From positions 1-27,566 of IMG/VR virus record IMGVR_UViG_3300043543_000393: a stretch of DNA of 27,566 nucleotides, one strand, 5' to 3'. Below the pieces are notes generated by a model. That model was not told where the DNA came from, searched no databases, and worked only from the letters and a program-made list of their open reading frames with translations. A program made the translations under genes and the position numbers. The DNA is from a virus. The stretch's first letter is position 1, and every line of letters begins with the position of its first letter. Shown here one piece after another: positions 20,069 through 26,904 of the stretch.

Positions 20069-20841
20069 GCCAAGCCAATCTCATTAGGCCGGAAGAAACG
20101 GCATCGCGAGCAATCGAGCAGGAGGCCGCGGCCATCACCCCATTGCAGATGCTCGACCGCGCCATTGCATCCGGCGCGGACATGGAGGTTTTGACCAAGC
20201 TGATGGACCTATATGAGCGGTGGCAGGCGAATCAGGCGCGCCGCGCGTTCAACGAGGCCATTGCCGCGGCCAAGGCGGAAATTCCGGTGATTGCCAAGAA
20301 CCGCGAGGTGGATTTCATCTCGCAGAAGGGCCGCACGCACTATCGCTATGAGGATTTTGCCGGCATCGCGCGCGTCATCGACCCGATCCTCGCCAAGCAT
20401 GGGCTATCCTATCGATTCCGGACCACCGCTGCCAATGGCGTTCTGACCGTCACTTGTGTTCTCTCGCATGTCGCCGGCTATGCCGAGGAAAACAGTCTGC
20501 CGGCCTCCTACGATGAGACCGGCAACAAGAACCCGATCCAGACGATAGGATCGACGCAGACCTATCTGCAACGCTACACGCTCAAGGCCGCGCTGGGTCT
20601 TGCCGCGTCCGACGATGACGACGGGCGGGCTGCGGCGGCCGCGGAAACCATCTCGCCCGAGCAGGTGGCCGAATTGCAGGACCTGATCGCCGCCTACGGC
20701 GCGCCGAAGGAGAAATTCCTCAAGTACCTGAAGATCGAGAGCCTGGTCGAATTGCCGGCGGCGCAATTTGCGAAGGCCAAGGCGGCGCTCGAGCGCTGGA
20801 AGGCCGGCCAGGCAACTCAGGCCAAGAAGGCCACGCCATGA
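20065..20841 (+). CDS. erf: ERF-family single-strand annealing protein
   Basis: 258 residues. The ERF domain lies at about 45-190: LMDLYERWQANQARRAFNEA, an FISQKGRTHYRYEDFAGIAR block, IDPILAKHGLSYRF and the diagnostic IGSTQTYLQRYTLKAALGLA followed by an acidic ASDDDDGR. ERF proteins form rings on single-stranded DNA and anneal complementary strands in phage recombination or genome circularisation. The C-terminal helices (about 195-258) are Lys/Ala-rich. AGGAG precedes the start, and an ATGA overlap joins it to the YqaJ exonuclease, its usual partner. Confidence 0.92.
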   Translation: MSQANLIRPEETASRAIEQEAAAITPLQMLDRAIASGADMEVLTKLMDLYERWQANQARRAFNEAIAAAKAEIPVIAKNREVDFISQKGRTHYRYEDFAGIARVIDPILAKHGLSYRFRTTAANGVLTVTCVLSHVAGYAEENSLPASYDETGNKNPIQTIGSTQTYLQRYTLKAALGLAASDDDDGRAAAAAETISPEQVAELQDLIAAYGAPKEKFLKYLKIESLVELPAAQFAKAKAALERWKAGQATQAKKATP

Positions 20842-21473
20842 CCGAGACATTGCAAGGCACGCCGGAATGGCATCTGGCCCGGCTCGGCAAGGTCACCGCC
20901 TCGCGCGTGGCCGACGTGGTGGCGCGCACGAAGAATGGCTACGGCGCTTCGCGCGCCAACTACATGGCCGAGCTGATCGCGGAGCGGCTGACTGGCACGC
21001 CGGCCCCGGATTACGTCAGCGCCGCCATGCAATGGGGGCTCGACAGGGAGCCGGAGGCGCGCATCGCTTACGAATTGTTCTATGGTTATGAGGTTGCGCC
21101 GGTCGGCTTTATCGATCATCCGAGCATTGCAATGTGCGGCGCGTCGCCGGACGGGCTGATCGGTGACGACGGACTCGTCGAGTTCAAATGCCCGAACACC
21201 GCGACGCACATCGATGCGTTGCTCGGCGCGACGATTGAGAAAAAATATCTGCTGCAGATGCAATGGCAGATGGCCTGCACCGGCCGGCGCTGGTGCGATT
21301 ACGTCTCCTACGACCCGCGCCTGCCGACGGAGATGCAATTGCTGGTCCAGCGCGTGGTGCGCGACGACAAGCTGATCGAGGAATTGTCTGGCGAGATCGT
21401 CGGCTTCTTGCGGGAGCTGGACGAAAAACTCGCCGCGCTGAAGGCGCGCTATCAAACCAGGCAGGCGGCATGA
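20838..21473 (+). CDS. YqaJ-family phage exonuclease (lambda Exo-like)
   Basis: 211 residues with the YqaJ/lambda-Exo fold: QGTPEWHLARLGKVTASRVA at the N-terminus, WGLDREPEARIAYE (about 66-79), then the PD-(D/E)XK core SPDGLIGDDGLVEFKCPN with D105, E115 and K117, and YLLQMQWQMACTGRRWCDYV after it. These enzymes chew 5' ends to create the single strands that ERF-type annealers use. The gene is translationally coupled to both neighbours by ATGA overlaps. Confidence 0.92.
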   Translation: MTETLQGTPEWHLARLGKVTASRVADVVARTKNGYGASRANYMAELIAERLTGTPAPDYVSAAMQWGLDREPEARIAYELFYGYEVAPVGFIDHPSIAMCGASPDGLIGDDGLVEFKCPNTATHIDALLGATIEKKYLLQMQWQMACTGRRWCDYVSYDPRLPTEMQLLVQRVVRDDKLIEELSGEIVGFLRELDEKLAALKARYQTRQAA

Positions 21474-21994
21474 GACCGATCATCTGCGAATGGGACGGCG
21501 AAGCGTTGCGCCCGATCCGGCACCAGCGCAAGACGGCGGCTGGGCAATTCGTCGTCGGTCGCCGCTATGTGATGACCGCCGTCGAGCAACGATCGTGGGC
21601 GAGCCACAACCATTACTTCGCGGCGCTCAACGAGGCATGGCTCAACCTGCCTGAGGACCAGGCGGAGCGGTTCCCATCTGCTGATCATTTGCGCAAGTAC
21701 GCGCTGATCAAGTGCGGCTATGCCGACGAACAATCCATCGTCTGCTCCTCGCACGCGGAGGCTCTCCGCGTGGCGGCGTTCGTCGGGCCGATCGACAGCT
21801 ATGCGGTGGTCGCGATCGACGGCCGCGTCGTGCGACGATTCACCGCCAAATCGCAGTCGCGGAGCGCCATGGGCAAAGCCGAATTCGAGAGATCAAAGCG
21901 CGCCGTGCTCGACTACGTGGCTGGCCTGATCGGCACCACCGCAGAGCAGCTCGCGGATCATGCCGCGCCGGCGCCGCAACCGGAGTTTGCCTGA
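21470..21994 (+). CDS. Conserved-looking hypothetical protein of the recombination module
   Basis: 174 residues: MRPIICEWDGEALRPIRHQR, then QFVVGRRYVMTAVEQRSWAS, HNHYFAALNEAWLNLPEDQA, FPSADHLRKYALIKCGYADE and a final helix bundle. Proteins with this HNHYFA-x-NEAW-NLPE and LRKYALIKCGY pattern follow recombination genes in several Hyphomicrobiales prophages. The role is unknown to me; a position between an exonuclease and an HNH nuclease suggests DNA metabolism. The stop and the next start share TGATG. Confidence 0.65.
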   Translation: MRPIICEWDGEALRPIRHQRKTAAGQFVVGRRYVMTAVEQRSWASHNHYFAALNEAWLNLPEDQAERFPSADHLRKYALIKCGYADEQSIVCSSHAEALRVAAFVGPIDSYAVVAIDGRVVRRFTAKSQSRSAMGKAEFERSKRAVLDYVAGLIGTTAEQLADHAAPAPQPEFA

Positions 21995-22413
21995 TGCCGC
22001 GCGCCGTGAAGGAGTGGATCGGCCGCAGGCCGGAGGCTCAGCCGCCGCCGCGGGTGAAGCTGCGCATCTGGTGGCGGCAGGGCGGCCGTTGCGCCGAATG
22101 CCGGCGCGAGGTTTACGCGCGCGACAAGCCGCAGTTCGACCATGTCGTCGCGCTCGTCAACGGCGGCGAGCACCGCGAGAGCAATTTGCGCATGCTGTGC
22201 GGCTGGTGCCATGGACAAAAGACCCGCGCCGACGTGCGCGAGAAGGCGCGGGTGGCGGCGCGGGCGAAGTCGCATTTCGGGCTGCGCAGCAAGCGCAGCC
22301 GCTGGCCCTACGGGCGAGGCTCGCCCTGGAAAAAGAAAATCGGCGGACAAATTGTGAGACGTTACCAATGCAAAGGAGATGAAGATGAAAAGACGCTTTT
22401 TCGTGATCGATGA
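21994..22413 (+). CDS. HNH endonuclease
   Basis: 139 residues. The HNH core spans about 30-76: C33-x2-C36 (RCAECRR), the DH pair in QFDHVVALVNGG (D49, H50), N64 in RESNLRMLCGWC, and C69-x2-C72-H73. The four cysteines would hold a structural zinc and His50/Asn64/His73 the catalytic metal. The C-terminal tail is strongly basic, suited to DNA binding. HNH proteins near terminase genes assist packaging, but this one lies in the early recombination operon, so a recombination or host-DNA role is more likely. Codons at the end overlap the next gene. Confidence 0.85.
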   Translation: MPRAVKEWIGRRPEAQPPPRVKLRIWWRQGGRCAECRREVYARDKPQFDHVVALVNGGEHRESNLRMLCGWCHGQKTRADVREKARVAARAKSHFGLRSKRSRWPYGRGSPWKKKIGGQIVRRYQCKGDEDEKTLFRDR

Positions 22414-22630
22414 CGAAAACCTGCCATCATGGTCGACAAAAACCGATAGTCCCGAATCGTTCTCCACATTTGCGGCCGCTCTGAAGCGCGCGAAAGAGTG
22501 CGCAGAGGCATCGCCTGGCGTAGATATTTTAATCTGCGAGACACACACGATCGTCACCGCAACAGTTGCGCCAGCATCTGTACGGAAAGTAACCCGGAGC
22601 CGCAGCAGCCGGCGTCTGTACGGTAAGTAA
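22385..22630 (+). CDS. Hypothetical early protein, 81 aa
   Basis: 81 residues from MKRRFFVIDDENLPSWSTKT. The layout is a beta hairpin (RRFFVIDDENLPSW), a helix (STFAAALKRAKECAEASPGV) and a strand (DILICETHTIVTATV), then a basic tail. The start at 22385 was chosen for AAGGAG six bases upstream; an ATG at 22379 lies within that site. No family recognised. It overlaps the HNH gene end by 29 bp. Confidence 0.6.
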   Translation: MKRRFFVIDDENLPSWSTKTDSPESFSTFAAALKRAKECAEASPGVDILICETHTIVTATVAPASVRKVTRSRSSRRLYGK

Positions 22631-22631
22631 C
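22577..22631 (+). repeat. Short direct repeat pair
   Basis: TCTGTACGGAAAGTAAC (22577-22593) and TCTGTACGGTAAGTAAC (22615-22631) differ at one base and are 38 bp apart. They straddle the end of the 81-residue gene, the second copy directly preceding a GTG. Either a small tandem duplication or a pair of protein- or RNA-binding sites. Confidence 0.6.
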
Positions 22632-22864
22632 GTGAGCGAACAGCGCCGGCCCTTCACCCCGCGCACGCTGGCATCGTCGAGCGTTTCGGTCGCGCCGCTG
22701 TCGGCCCGCGCGGCTGGCGCTCTGAGATCGCGGTCATCCGCGAGCTGCTTGCGCCGGATCTCAAAACCGCATTGGCGCTGATGCGCCGATACCCGGAGGT
22801 AAAAATTCATATCCACGAACAGGAGAGCCAAAATGGACATCGGCAGGCCCGTAAAAATTGTTGA
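22632..22864 (+). pseudogene. Small gene interrupted by a one-base frameshift at a C run
   Basis: A GTG start gives MSEQRRPFT, then the frame runs into a poor Ser/Arg-rich sequence. Another frame from about 22658 onward has no start but reads PAHAGIVERFGRAAVGPRGW, SEIAVIRELLAPDLKTALAL and MRRYPEVKIHIHEQE, a well-formed helical protein. The two meet at CCCC (22657-22660); one added C would give a continuous protein of 77 residues. Helix-rich, no known family. Mutation, sequencing error in the homopolymer, or slippage are all possible. Confidence 0.5.
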
Positions 22865-23021
22865 ACGGCAACCCCTAGTATGGATCGCTTGCGACCCGCA
22901 CGCGCCGGAGATGCTGCGTCAGCATCGCCTCAGCCTCGACATGCTGTGCCAATTGGCGCAGCTCAGGAAGTCGCGCGAGAAAGAGAAGATTGTCGAACAT
23001 CAACAGCAATCGGTGAAATGA
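22833..23021 (+). CDS. Small hypothetical early protein
   Basis: 62 residues: MDIGRPVKIVERQPLVWIAC then DPHAPEMLRQHRLSLDMLCQ and a charged C-terminal helix (LRKSREKEKIVEHQQQ). AGGAGAG precedes the start at a good distance. The stop overlaps the next ATG (ATGA). Function unknown. Confidence 0.55.
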   Translation: MDIGRPVKIVERQPLVWIACDPHAPEMLRQHRLSLDMLCQLAQLRKSREKEKIVEHQQQSVK

Positions 23022-23242
23022 CGATGTACGTCATCGCCCGCGATCGCGAAACCGGCCAATGGGTCTGTCTCGGCCGAACAGAGTGGCATCCGCCGATGCG
23101 GATCGGGCGCAAGACAGTGGCGGGAACATACAGCGACAACATTCCCCGTGCGGCCCGGCGCTCGCCGTTCTGGCGCGACCTGCGCGTGGTCGGCGAGAAC
23201 GACGAAATTTTGCAAAGCCTACTCAATAAGGAGACAACATGA
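23018..23242 (+). CDS. Small hypothetical early protein
   Basis: 74 residues: MTMYVIARDRETGQWVCLGR, then TEWHPPMRIGRKTVAG and FWRDLRVVGENDEILQSLLN. Mostly beta by appearance with a final helix. ATGA overlaps on both sides show it is part of the coupled operon. No family recognised. Confidence 0.55.
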   Translation: MTMYVIARDRETGQWVCLGRTEWHPPMRIGRKTVAGTYSDNIPRAARRSPFWRDLRVVGENDEILQSLLNKETT

Positions 23243-23628
23243 GCGCGCTGATGTTTGACGTGAGCGAGGGCGACATCATGAATGCGATCGCGATTGCGAT
23301 CGCCGAAAGTTTTTCCGGCGAGCGCCGCGATGCGATGATCCGCGACATCGTGCGGGCGCATTTGGCCTACAAGGAGAGCGTCTATGACAAGGAAACCCTA
23401 CTCGCCAAGCGCGTCGGTAAAATCATTCGTGATATCGCCGAGCAAAAGCTGGCGGAGGTAGTGCAATCATGGGAGCCGGACATTGAAGCGGTGGTTAATC
23501 GCTGTTTAGGCCCGGTCTGCAAGGCGACGGTGCTGGAGCAATTGGAGCGCGCGATTCAGCGCGTTGCGCTCGGAAAATTCCGCCTTGACGCAACGATCGA
23601 TGCGGAGGAGCGATGCGATGAAAGCTGA
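23239..23628 (+). CDS. Hypothetical helical early protein, 129 aa
   Basis: 129 residues, almost entirely helical: GDIMNAIAIAIAESFSGERR, then IRDIVRAHLAYKESVYDKET, IIRDIAEQKLAEVVQSWEPD and LEQLERAIQRVALG. AAGGAG stands five bases before ATG. No family is recognised; the build would suit an oligomeric accessory DNA-metabolism protein, but this is only an impression. Confidence 0.55.
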   Translation: MSALMFDVSEGDIMNAIAIAIAESFSGERRDAMIRDIVRAHLAYKESVYDKETLLAKRVGKIIRDIAEQKLAEVVQSWEPDIEAVVNRCLGPVCKATVLEQLERAIQRVALGKFRLDATIDAEERCDES

Positions 23629-23974
23629 GAGCGCCGCATGCCGCTGGTGCGGCAAAAGCCACGATGGGCTATGCCCGCAGCAACCGCTCGTCTGGACGGA
23701 GACATGCCGCTGGTGTGGCAACCATCACGCCGGAAAGTGCCCGTTGGTGCGCGCCATCGAATACTATCCCGACGGCGCGATCAAGCGGGTGGAGTTTGCA
23801 ATGCCGGCGGACAATCCGCCGTCGCTGCCATCGCCATCGACGCCGCAGCCTCGGAGAGAATCCGTGATGCAGTGTGCGATCTCCCGCGCGAGCAGCGGCG
23901 GGACGGCGTTTCCTATCTGGCGAAAAGCGGAGTTCATTGTCCCCGCGAAGACAAATCCATCGGGAAAGGACTGA
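23618..23974 (+). CDS. Protein with two tandem zinc-knuckle-like motifs
   Basis: 118 residues as read. Two copies of a C-x2-C-x3-H-x3-C unit stand at the N-terminus: CRWCGKSHDGLC (8-19) and CRWCGNHHAGKC (30-41). They are followed by LVRAIEYYPDGAIKRVEFAM, a beta hairpin found after such knuckles in other small phage proteins. The spacing is one residue shorter than the retroviral CCHC knuckle at two places. A nucleic-acid-binding role is likely. From about residue 50 the frame lies antisense to the end of the cytosine methyltransferase gene, and the Pro/Ser-rich tail may be partly a by-product of that overlap. It is the last gene of the rightward operon. Confidence 0.6.
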   Translation: MKAESAACRWCGKSHDGLCPQQPLVWTETCRWCGNHHAGKCPLVRAIEYYPDGAIKRVEFAMPADNPPSLPSPSTPQPRRESVMQCAISRASSGGTAFPIWRKAEFIVPAKTNPSGKD

Positions 23975-25293
23975 AGCCGAGCCGCCTCACGGACTGTTAC
24001 CACGCGCGCCTGCGCACTGTCGTAGTGGATATGGGTGTAGGTGTCCTTGCCAATGTGGGCCGTGAGCGTCCGTACGGGGCGGTCCGGATGCATCTTCCAC
24101 CACCGGTTCGGAAACTTTGCCGGATCATACGGCGGAACGATGCTTTTCCGCAGCGCCCGCCACTCGGCACTCCCAGGCTTCACGCCGCGACGCCGTGCCC
24201 GTGCTTCAAACAGGCGCAGAGCAATCTGATGTGCCTCCGGGTACTCATCACCAGGCTCCATCGCCCGGAAGATGGGAGCGTCGCGCGGAAGATATCTCAA
24301 CACGTGGTCATACACGCCGTCGCGCTCCTCGAATCCCGGCCACGAGCGCATCGCACAAGCGTAAGGCGAAAGGTTGGTCCAGGCGGTCCTCCGATACGAC
24401 ACCCGTTCATCGAAGCGCCTCGCTCCACGGCGAAGTCTGCCTTCGAGGTGAAGGGTCACCGGCGGAAGATCGGCGATCGCCTCCTGCGCTGTCACAGCAC
24501 GCGGAAGCTCGTCATGACCGGTATCGGCTTCAATGAAGCCATCGGCGCCGGAAATTCTGATCAACTTCAAGGCGACCGCTCGGGCCCCGGCATATCCGGG
24601 GGGAAGTTCGCATTTGTGGGTTGCTTTCGGAAAGCGAAGCACGGCACCGACATCCCGATGGAAGGCAATCATGTACACACGATCGCGCATCTGGGGAACG
24701 CCGTGGTGTGCGGCGTTGATGAGTGAATAGGCTGCGTCGTAGCCCATGTCGTCGAGCGACTCGACGATCTCCTGCATGACGTTGTGCCCGCCATGGTTCA
24801 GAATGTCGGGCACGTTCTCCATCAGCAGCCCCAGGGGCTTCAGCCGCTCGACATAGTGCAAATATCGCAGATAGAGATTTGCTCGCGGATCAATTTTGAA
24901 GGCGCGCGGATGATCGGCGACCTCGCGAAGCTTGGCGCGTCCCACGCGCGCATAGGCCTGACAGGGCGGCCCGCCGACTATGAGGTCAAACGCTTCAGCG
25001 GGATTCCCAAGCCCAAACTCCTCGACCAGCTGTTCCGGCTCGACGGTCGAGACGTCGCGCGGTTGCGCGTGGTGCGCGATGATCCGATCAGGCTTGCCCT
25101 TGAAGAAATTGACTGCGTGAGAGCGGGCGGCGAGCTCATCCGTCTCCATGGCGGCGACGATCTCGCAGCCAGCCGCCTGGAATCCGAGGCTGAGGCCCCC
25201 GCAGCCGGCGAACAAATCGAGCACGCGTGGGCGCGCACGCGGCGTGCCGCTCAGCCGCCGCAGCTTGGCGGCGATGGCAATTGACGATTTCAT
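23764..25293 (-). CDS. DNA (cytosine-5) methyltransferase
   Basis: 509 residues with all main motifs: I (VLDLFAGCGGLSLGF, about 24-38), IV with the catalytic Cys in GGPPCQ (Cys111), VI (MENVP, about 158-162), VIII (QMRDR, 201-205), IX region (RLQSFPDGFVF) and X (RQIGNAVPPLLAREIA). The target-recognition domain lies at about 215-430. It adds a methyl group to C5 of cytosine in a specific DNA sequence. The start MKSSIA at 25293 leaves out 57 upstream residues that look non-coding; no strong ribosome binding site is visible. It diverges from a truncated AspBHI-like endonuclease gene, so it is probably the surviving methylase of a restriction-modification pair, and protects phage DNA. Confidence 0.92.
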   Translation of the reverse strand: MKSSIAIAAKLRRLSGTPRARPRVLDLFAGCGGLSLGFQAAGCEIVAAMETDELAARSHAVNFFKGKPDRIIAHHAQPRDVSTVEPEQLVEEFGLGNPAEAFDLIVGGPPCQAYARVGRAKLREVADHPRAFKIDPRANLYLRYLHYVERLKPLGLLMENVPDILNHGGHNVMQEIVESLDDMGYDAAYSLINAAHHGVPQMRDRVYMIAFHRDVGAVLRFPKATHKCELPPGYAGARAVALKLIRISGADGFIEADTGHDELPRAVTAQEAIADLPPVTLHLEGRLRRGARRFDERVSYRRTAWTNLSPYACAMRSWPGFEERDGVYDHVLRYLPRDAPIFRAMEPGDEYPEAHQIALRLFEARARRRGVKPGSAEWRALRKSIVPPYDPAKFPNRWWKMHPDRPVRTLTAHIGKDTYTHIHYDSAQARVVTVREAARLQSFPDGFVFAGTMNSAFRQIGNAVPPLLAREIAHCITDSLRGCGVDGDGSDGGLSAGIANSTRLIAPSG

Positions 25294-25407
25294 CTGTCGG
25301 TTCTGGTCCGCCCCCGATGCGCCTGGTGCCGCAGCCAGGTTACCAGGTCCGGCGAATTTTGCCAGGCCCGGAATGCCGGGGCGATAACGTTTCTGGAGGA
25401 GGATGCG

Positions 25408-25677
25408 ATGGGGGGCGAGGGGAGAATTGTCCCGTTCAACGATCTGGCCACAGCGGACCTTCACGTTGATGCGGTCTACGAGGGGGGACGTGTTGGCAAT
25501 GCCGGCGATGATCCCTTGCCACGCCTTCTCAGTGTCTCAAACATGGGCGGCTTTCGATACCGCGGAACCCTGGCCGCGCTTGAGATGGTTGTCCTCACAT
25601 CGACCCTCAGTGATCCAGACTGGCCCGACGAGCTGGACCGCGAATCGCCGCTTCGGGGTCACACACAATGGAAATGA
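25408..25677 (+). pseudogene. Truncated restriction endonuclease (AspBHI N-terminal domain)
   Basis: 89 residues: VPFNDLATADLHVDAVYEGG, GNAGDDPLPRLL, SVSNMGGFRYRGTLAAL, MVVLTSTLSDPDWPDELDRE, then stop. This is the N-terminal domain named after restriction endonuclease AspBHI, found in type II and modification-dependent endonucleases several hundred residues long. Everything after the N-terminal domain, including any nuclease core, is missing; the next gene on the other strand ends directly at 25678. GGAGGAGGATGCG precedes the ATG. Head-to-head with a cytosine-5 methyltransferase, 114 bp apart, it is best read as the broken partner of a restriction-modification pair. Confidence 0.65.
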
Positions 25678-25983
25678 TCATGGCGGCGGCGGCACGCGCT
25701 CAAGGCGGTCCATGCGGCGCTCGATGGCGGTGAGCTGCGATTTCAGTTCCGCCGTCGCCACGGTTATGGCGGTCAGCTTTTCGATCGCGGTCTCGATATT
25801 GGTGATGCGGCGGTTGATGGCCTTGTCCACCGCGACGATCTGCCGATCGAGATAGCGAATTTCCGTGATCGCGCCGTAGTAGGCGCCACCGGCGCCGAAA
25901 ATGATCGAGCAGACGGTGAGCACCTGACCGAGATTGACGGTCAGTTCGAAGCCGCGGCGGCCATTTTCACGTTTGCGGTTCAT
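25678..25983 (-). CDS. Membrane-anchored coiled-coil protein of the lysis region
   Basis: 101 residues. After a basic start (MNRKRENGRRGFELTV) comes one membrane helix (about 16-38, GQVLTVCSIIFGAGGAYYGA), then a long coiled coil (YLDRQIVAVDKAINRRITNI and IERRMDRLERVPPPP). An anchored periplasmic coil resembles inner-membrane spanins, but a better-placed overlapping pair is present nearby, so it may be an accessory lysis or exclusion protein. The start at 25983 overlaps the preceding stop as ATGA. It is the last gene of the lysis operon. Confidence 0.6.
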   Translation of the reverse strand: MNRKRENGRRGFELTVNLGQVLTVCSIIFGAGGAYYGAITEIRYLDRQIVAVDKAINRRITNIETAIEKLTAITVATAELKSQLTAIERRMDRLERVPPPP

Positions 25984-26300
25984 CGCTCGGTCAGATAATT
26001 GCCCATCAAGCGCGGCACGAACAGGCAGTAGGTGCGCGCGCGGTCGTGGGCGATATAGCGGCTCTGCACCGCATCGTAATCGCAAGCGCAGCGCCAAAAC
26101 TTGCCGTCCTCGGAGAATCCGGCCCGCCCGACCGTCTCGCCGCTCGCGACGATCCGCCAGCGGTCGCCCGGCAGCGGAATGACATCGCGCAGCCCAACCT
26201 CAAAGCAACAGCCGTTGGTCACGCAGCATCGCTGCGGGATCCAATCCGGCGCCGCCGCGCTCAGCGACAGCGACAACAGAACCACGAGGCATGATTTCAT
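25980..26300 (-). CDS. Exported Cys-rich protein of the lysis region
   Basis: 106 residues. MKSCLVVLLSLSLSAAA is a signal peptide, followed by CCVTNGCCFEVGLRDVIPLP and a beta-rich region with FWRCACDYDA and YCLFVP. The eight or so cysteines point to a disulfide-bonded periplasmic protein. Similar proteins (a CC-x4-CCFE lead, then PLPGDRW and FWRCACD) recur beside lysis genes of alphaproteobacterial phages, function unknown to me. It is joined to both neighbours by ATGA overlaps. Confidence 0.6.
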   Translation of the reverse strand: MKSCLVVLLSLSLSAAAPDWIPQRCCVTNGCCFEVGLRDVIPLPGDRWRIVASGETVGRAGFSEDGKFWRCACDYDAVQSRYIAHDRARTYCLFVPRLMGNYLTER

Positions 26301-26494
26301 TGCGCGCCCCCGCAGATTGCCCGCCATGCCGCGTTATGCGCCTTGATCTGCCGGATCGTGCCGTCGGTGTCCTTGTTCGACCACCGGATCGGCTCGAACG
26401 CCGAGCAGGCGACGGCGTCAGTCCCGACGGAAGCCGTCGTCATCGCGCAGCCGGGCAGGATCGGAAGCAGCGTCAGCAGCAGCACGGCGCGCAT
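26297..26494 (-). CDS. Outer-membrane spanin (Rz1-like lipoprotein)
   Basis: 65 residues. MRAVLLLTLLPILPGCAM is a lipoprotein signal with the lipobox LPGC (Cys16). The mature part has VACSAFEPIRWSNKDTDGTI and IKAHNAAWRAICG, the pattern (C-AF-PI-WS-DT--TI-Q-KAHN) of Rz1/LysC-like o-spanins. Such proteins sit in the outer membrane and, with the inner-membrane spanin, fuse the two membranes at lysis. The gene starts inside the upstream small membrane-protein gene, in another frame, overlapping it by 77 bp, as is common for spanin pairs. Confidence 0.75.
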   Translation of the reverse strand: MRAVLLLTLLPILPGCAMTTASVGTDAVACSAFEPIRWSNKDTDGTIRQIKAHNAAWRAICGGAQ

Positions 26495-26645
26495 CGCGCG
26501 CCTTGGCGATGAGATCGAGCGCATGGGTGGCGGATTCCGCGATGGCTTCGGCCCGGCCAGCGCCCCTTGCCCGCAGCTCGCGCGCCATGGCGAGCACGGC
26601 GAGAACGATGCGGGCGAGTGCTAACAGAGCCGCAAGCCAATTCAT
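26418..26645 (-). CDS. Inner-membrane spanin-like (Rz-like) protein
   Basis: 75 residues: a membrane helix at the N-terminus (MNWLAALLALARIVLAVLAM) and a charged helix behind it (ELRARGAGRAEAIAESATHA, LDLIAKARDARRAAADA). This signal-anchor plus periplasmic helix topology is that of i-spanins, although it is short for the class. The overlap with the Rz1-like lipoprotein gene supports the pairing. It starts in an ATGA overlap with the holin gene. Confidence 0.6.
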   Translation of the reverse strand: MNWLAALLALARIVLAVLAMARELRARGAGRAEAIAESATHALDLIAKARDARRAAADAASDPARLRDDDGFRRD

Positions 26646-26830
26646 TCGGTCTTGCTCTTCATCGCCGGCGTGTCGGTCACGAAGCGCAGGATGGCGCCGA
26701 CAATGCCGATCACAGTGACGGCTATGCCGGCGCGCTCGGAGCCGAGCAGATCGACCCAGTCGGCGGCCTGAAGGACGCCGAGCACGGCGATCGCTACGTT
26801 GAAGGCGAGCGTCTTCCAACCCTTGAACAT
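26642..26830 (-). CDS. Holin-like small membrane protein (DUF7940-like)
   Basis: 62 residues with two membrane stretches, about 7-22 (TLAFNVAIAVLGVLQA) and about 34-52 (AGIAVTVIGIVGAILRFVTD), ending in TPAMKSKTE. The KGWKT-FN start and the G-LRF-T-TP end match a small phage holin-like family. Holins open the inner membrane so the endolysin can reach the wall. The start has GGAGG exactly five bases upstream. It lies between endolysin and spanin genes, as expected. Confidence 0.75.
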   Translation of the reverse strand: MFKGWKTLAFNVAIAVLGVLQAADWVDLLGSERAGIAVTVIGIVGAILRFVTDTPAMKSKTE

Positions 26831-26904
26831 GAAAACCTCCATGGGGTGAGCGCCGCATTCACGGCTGGGCGCGGGAGCCGACCACAAATATGCAGACGAA
26901 AACG

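Noticed and set aside
23638-24726. 362-codon plus-strand frame opposite the cytosine methyltransferase
   Set aside because: The methyltransferase shows all catalytic motifs; this frame does not.
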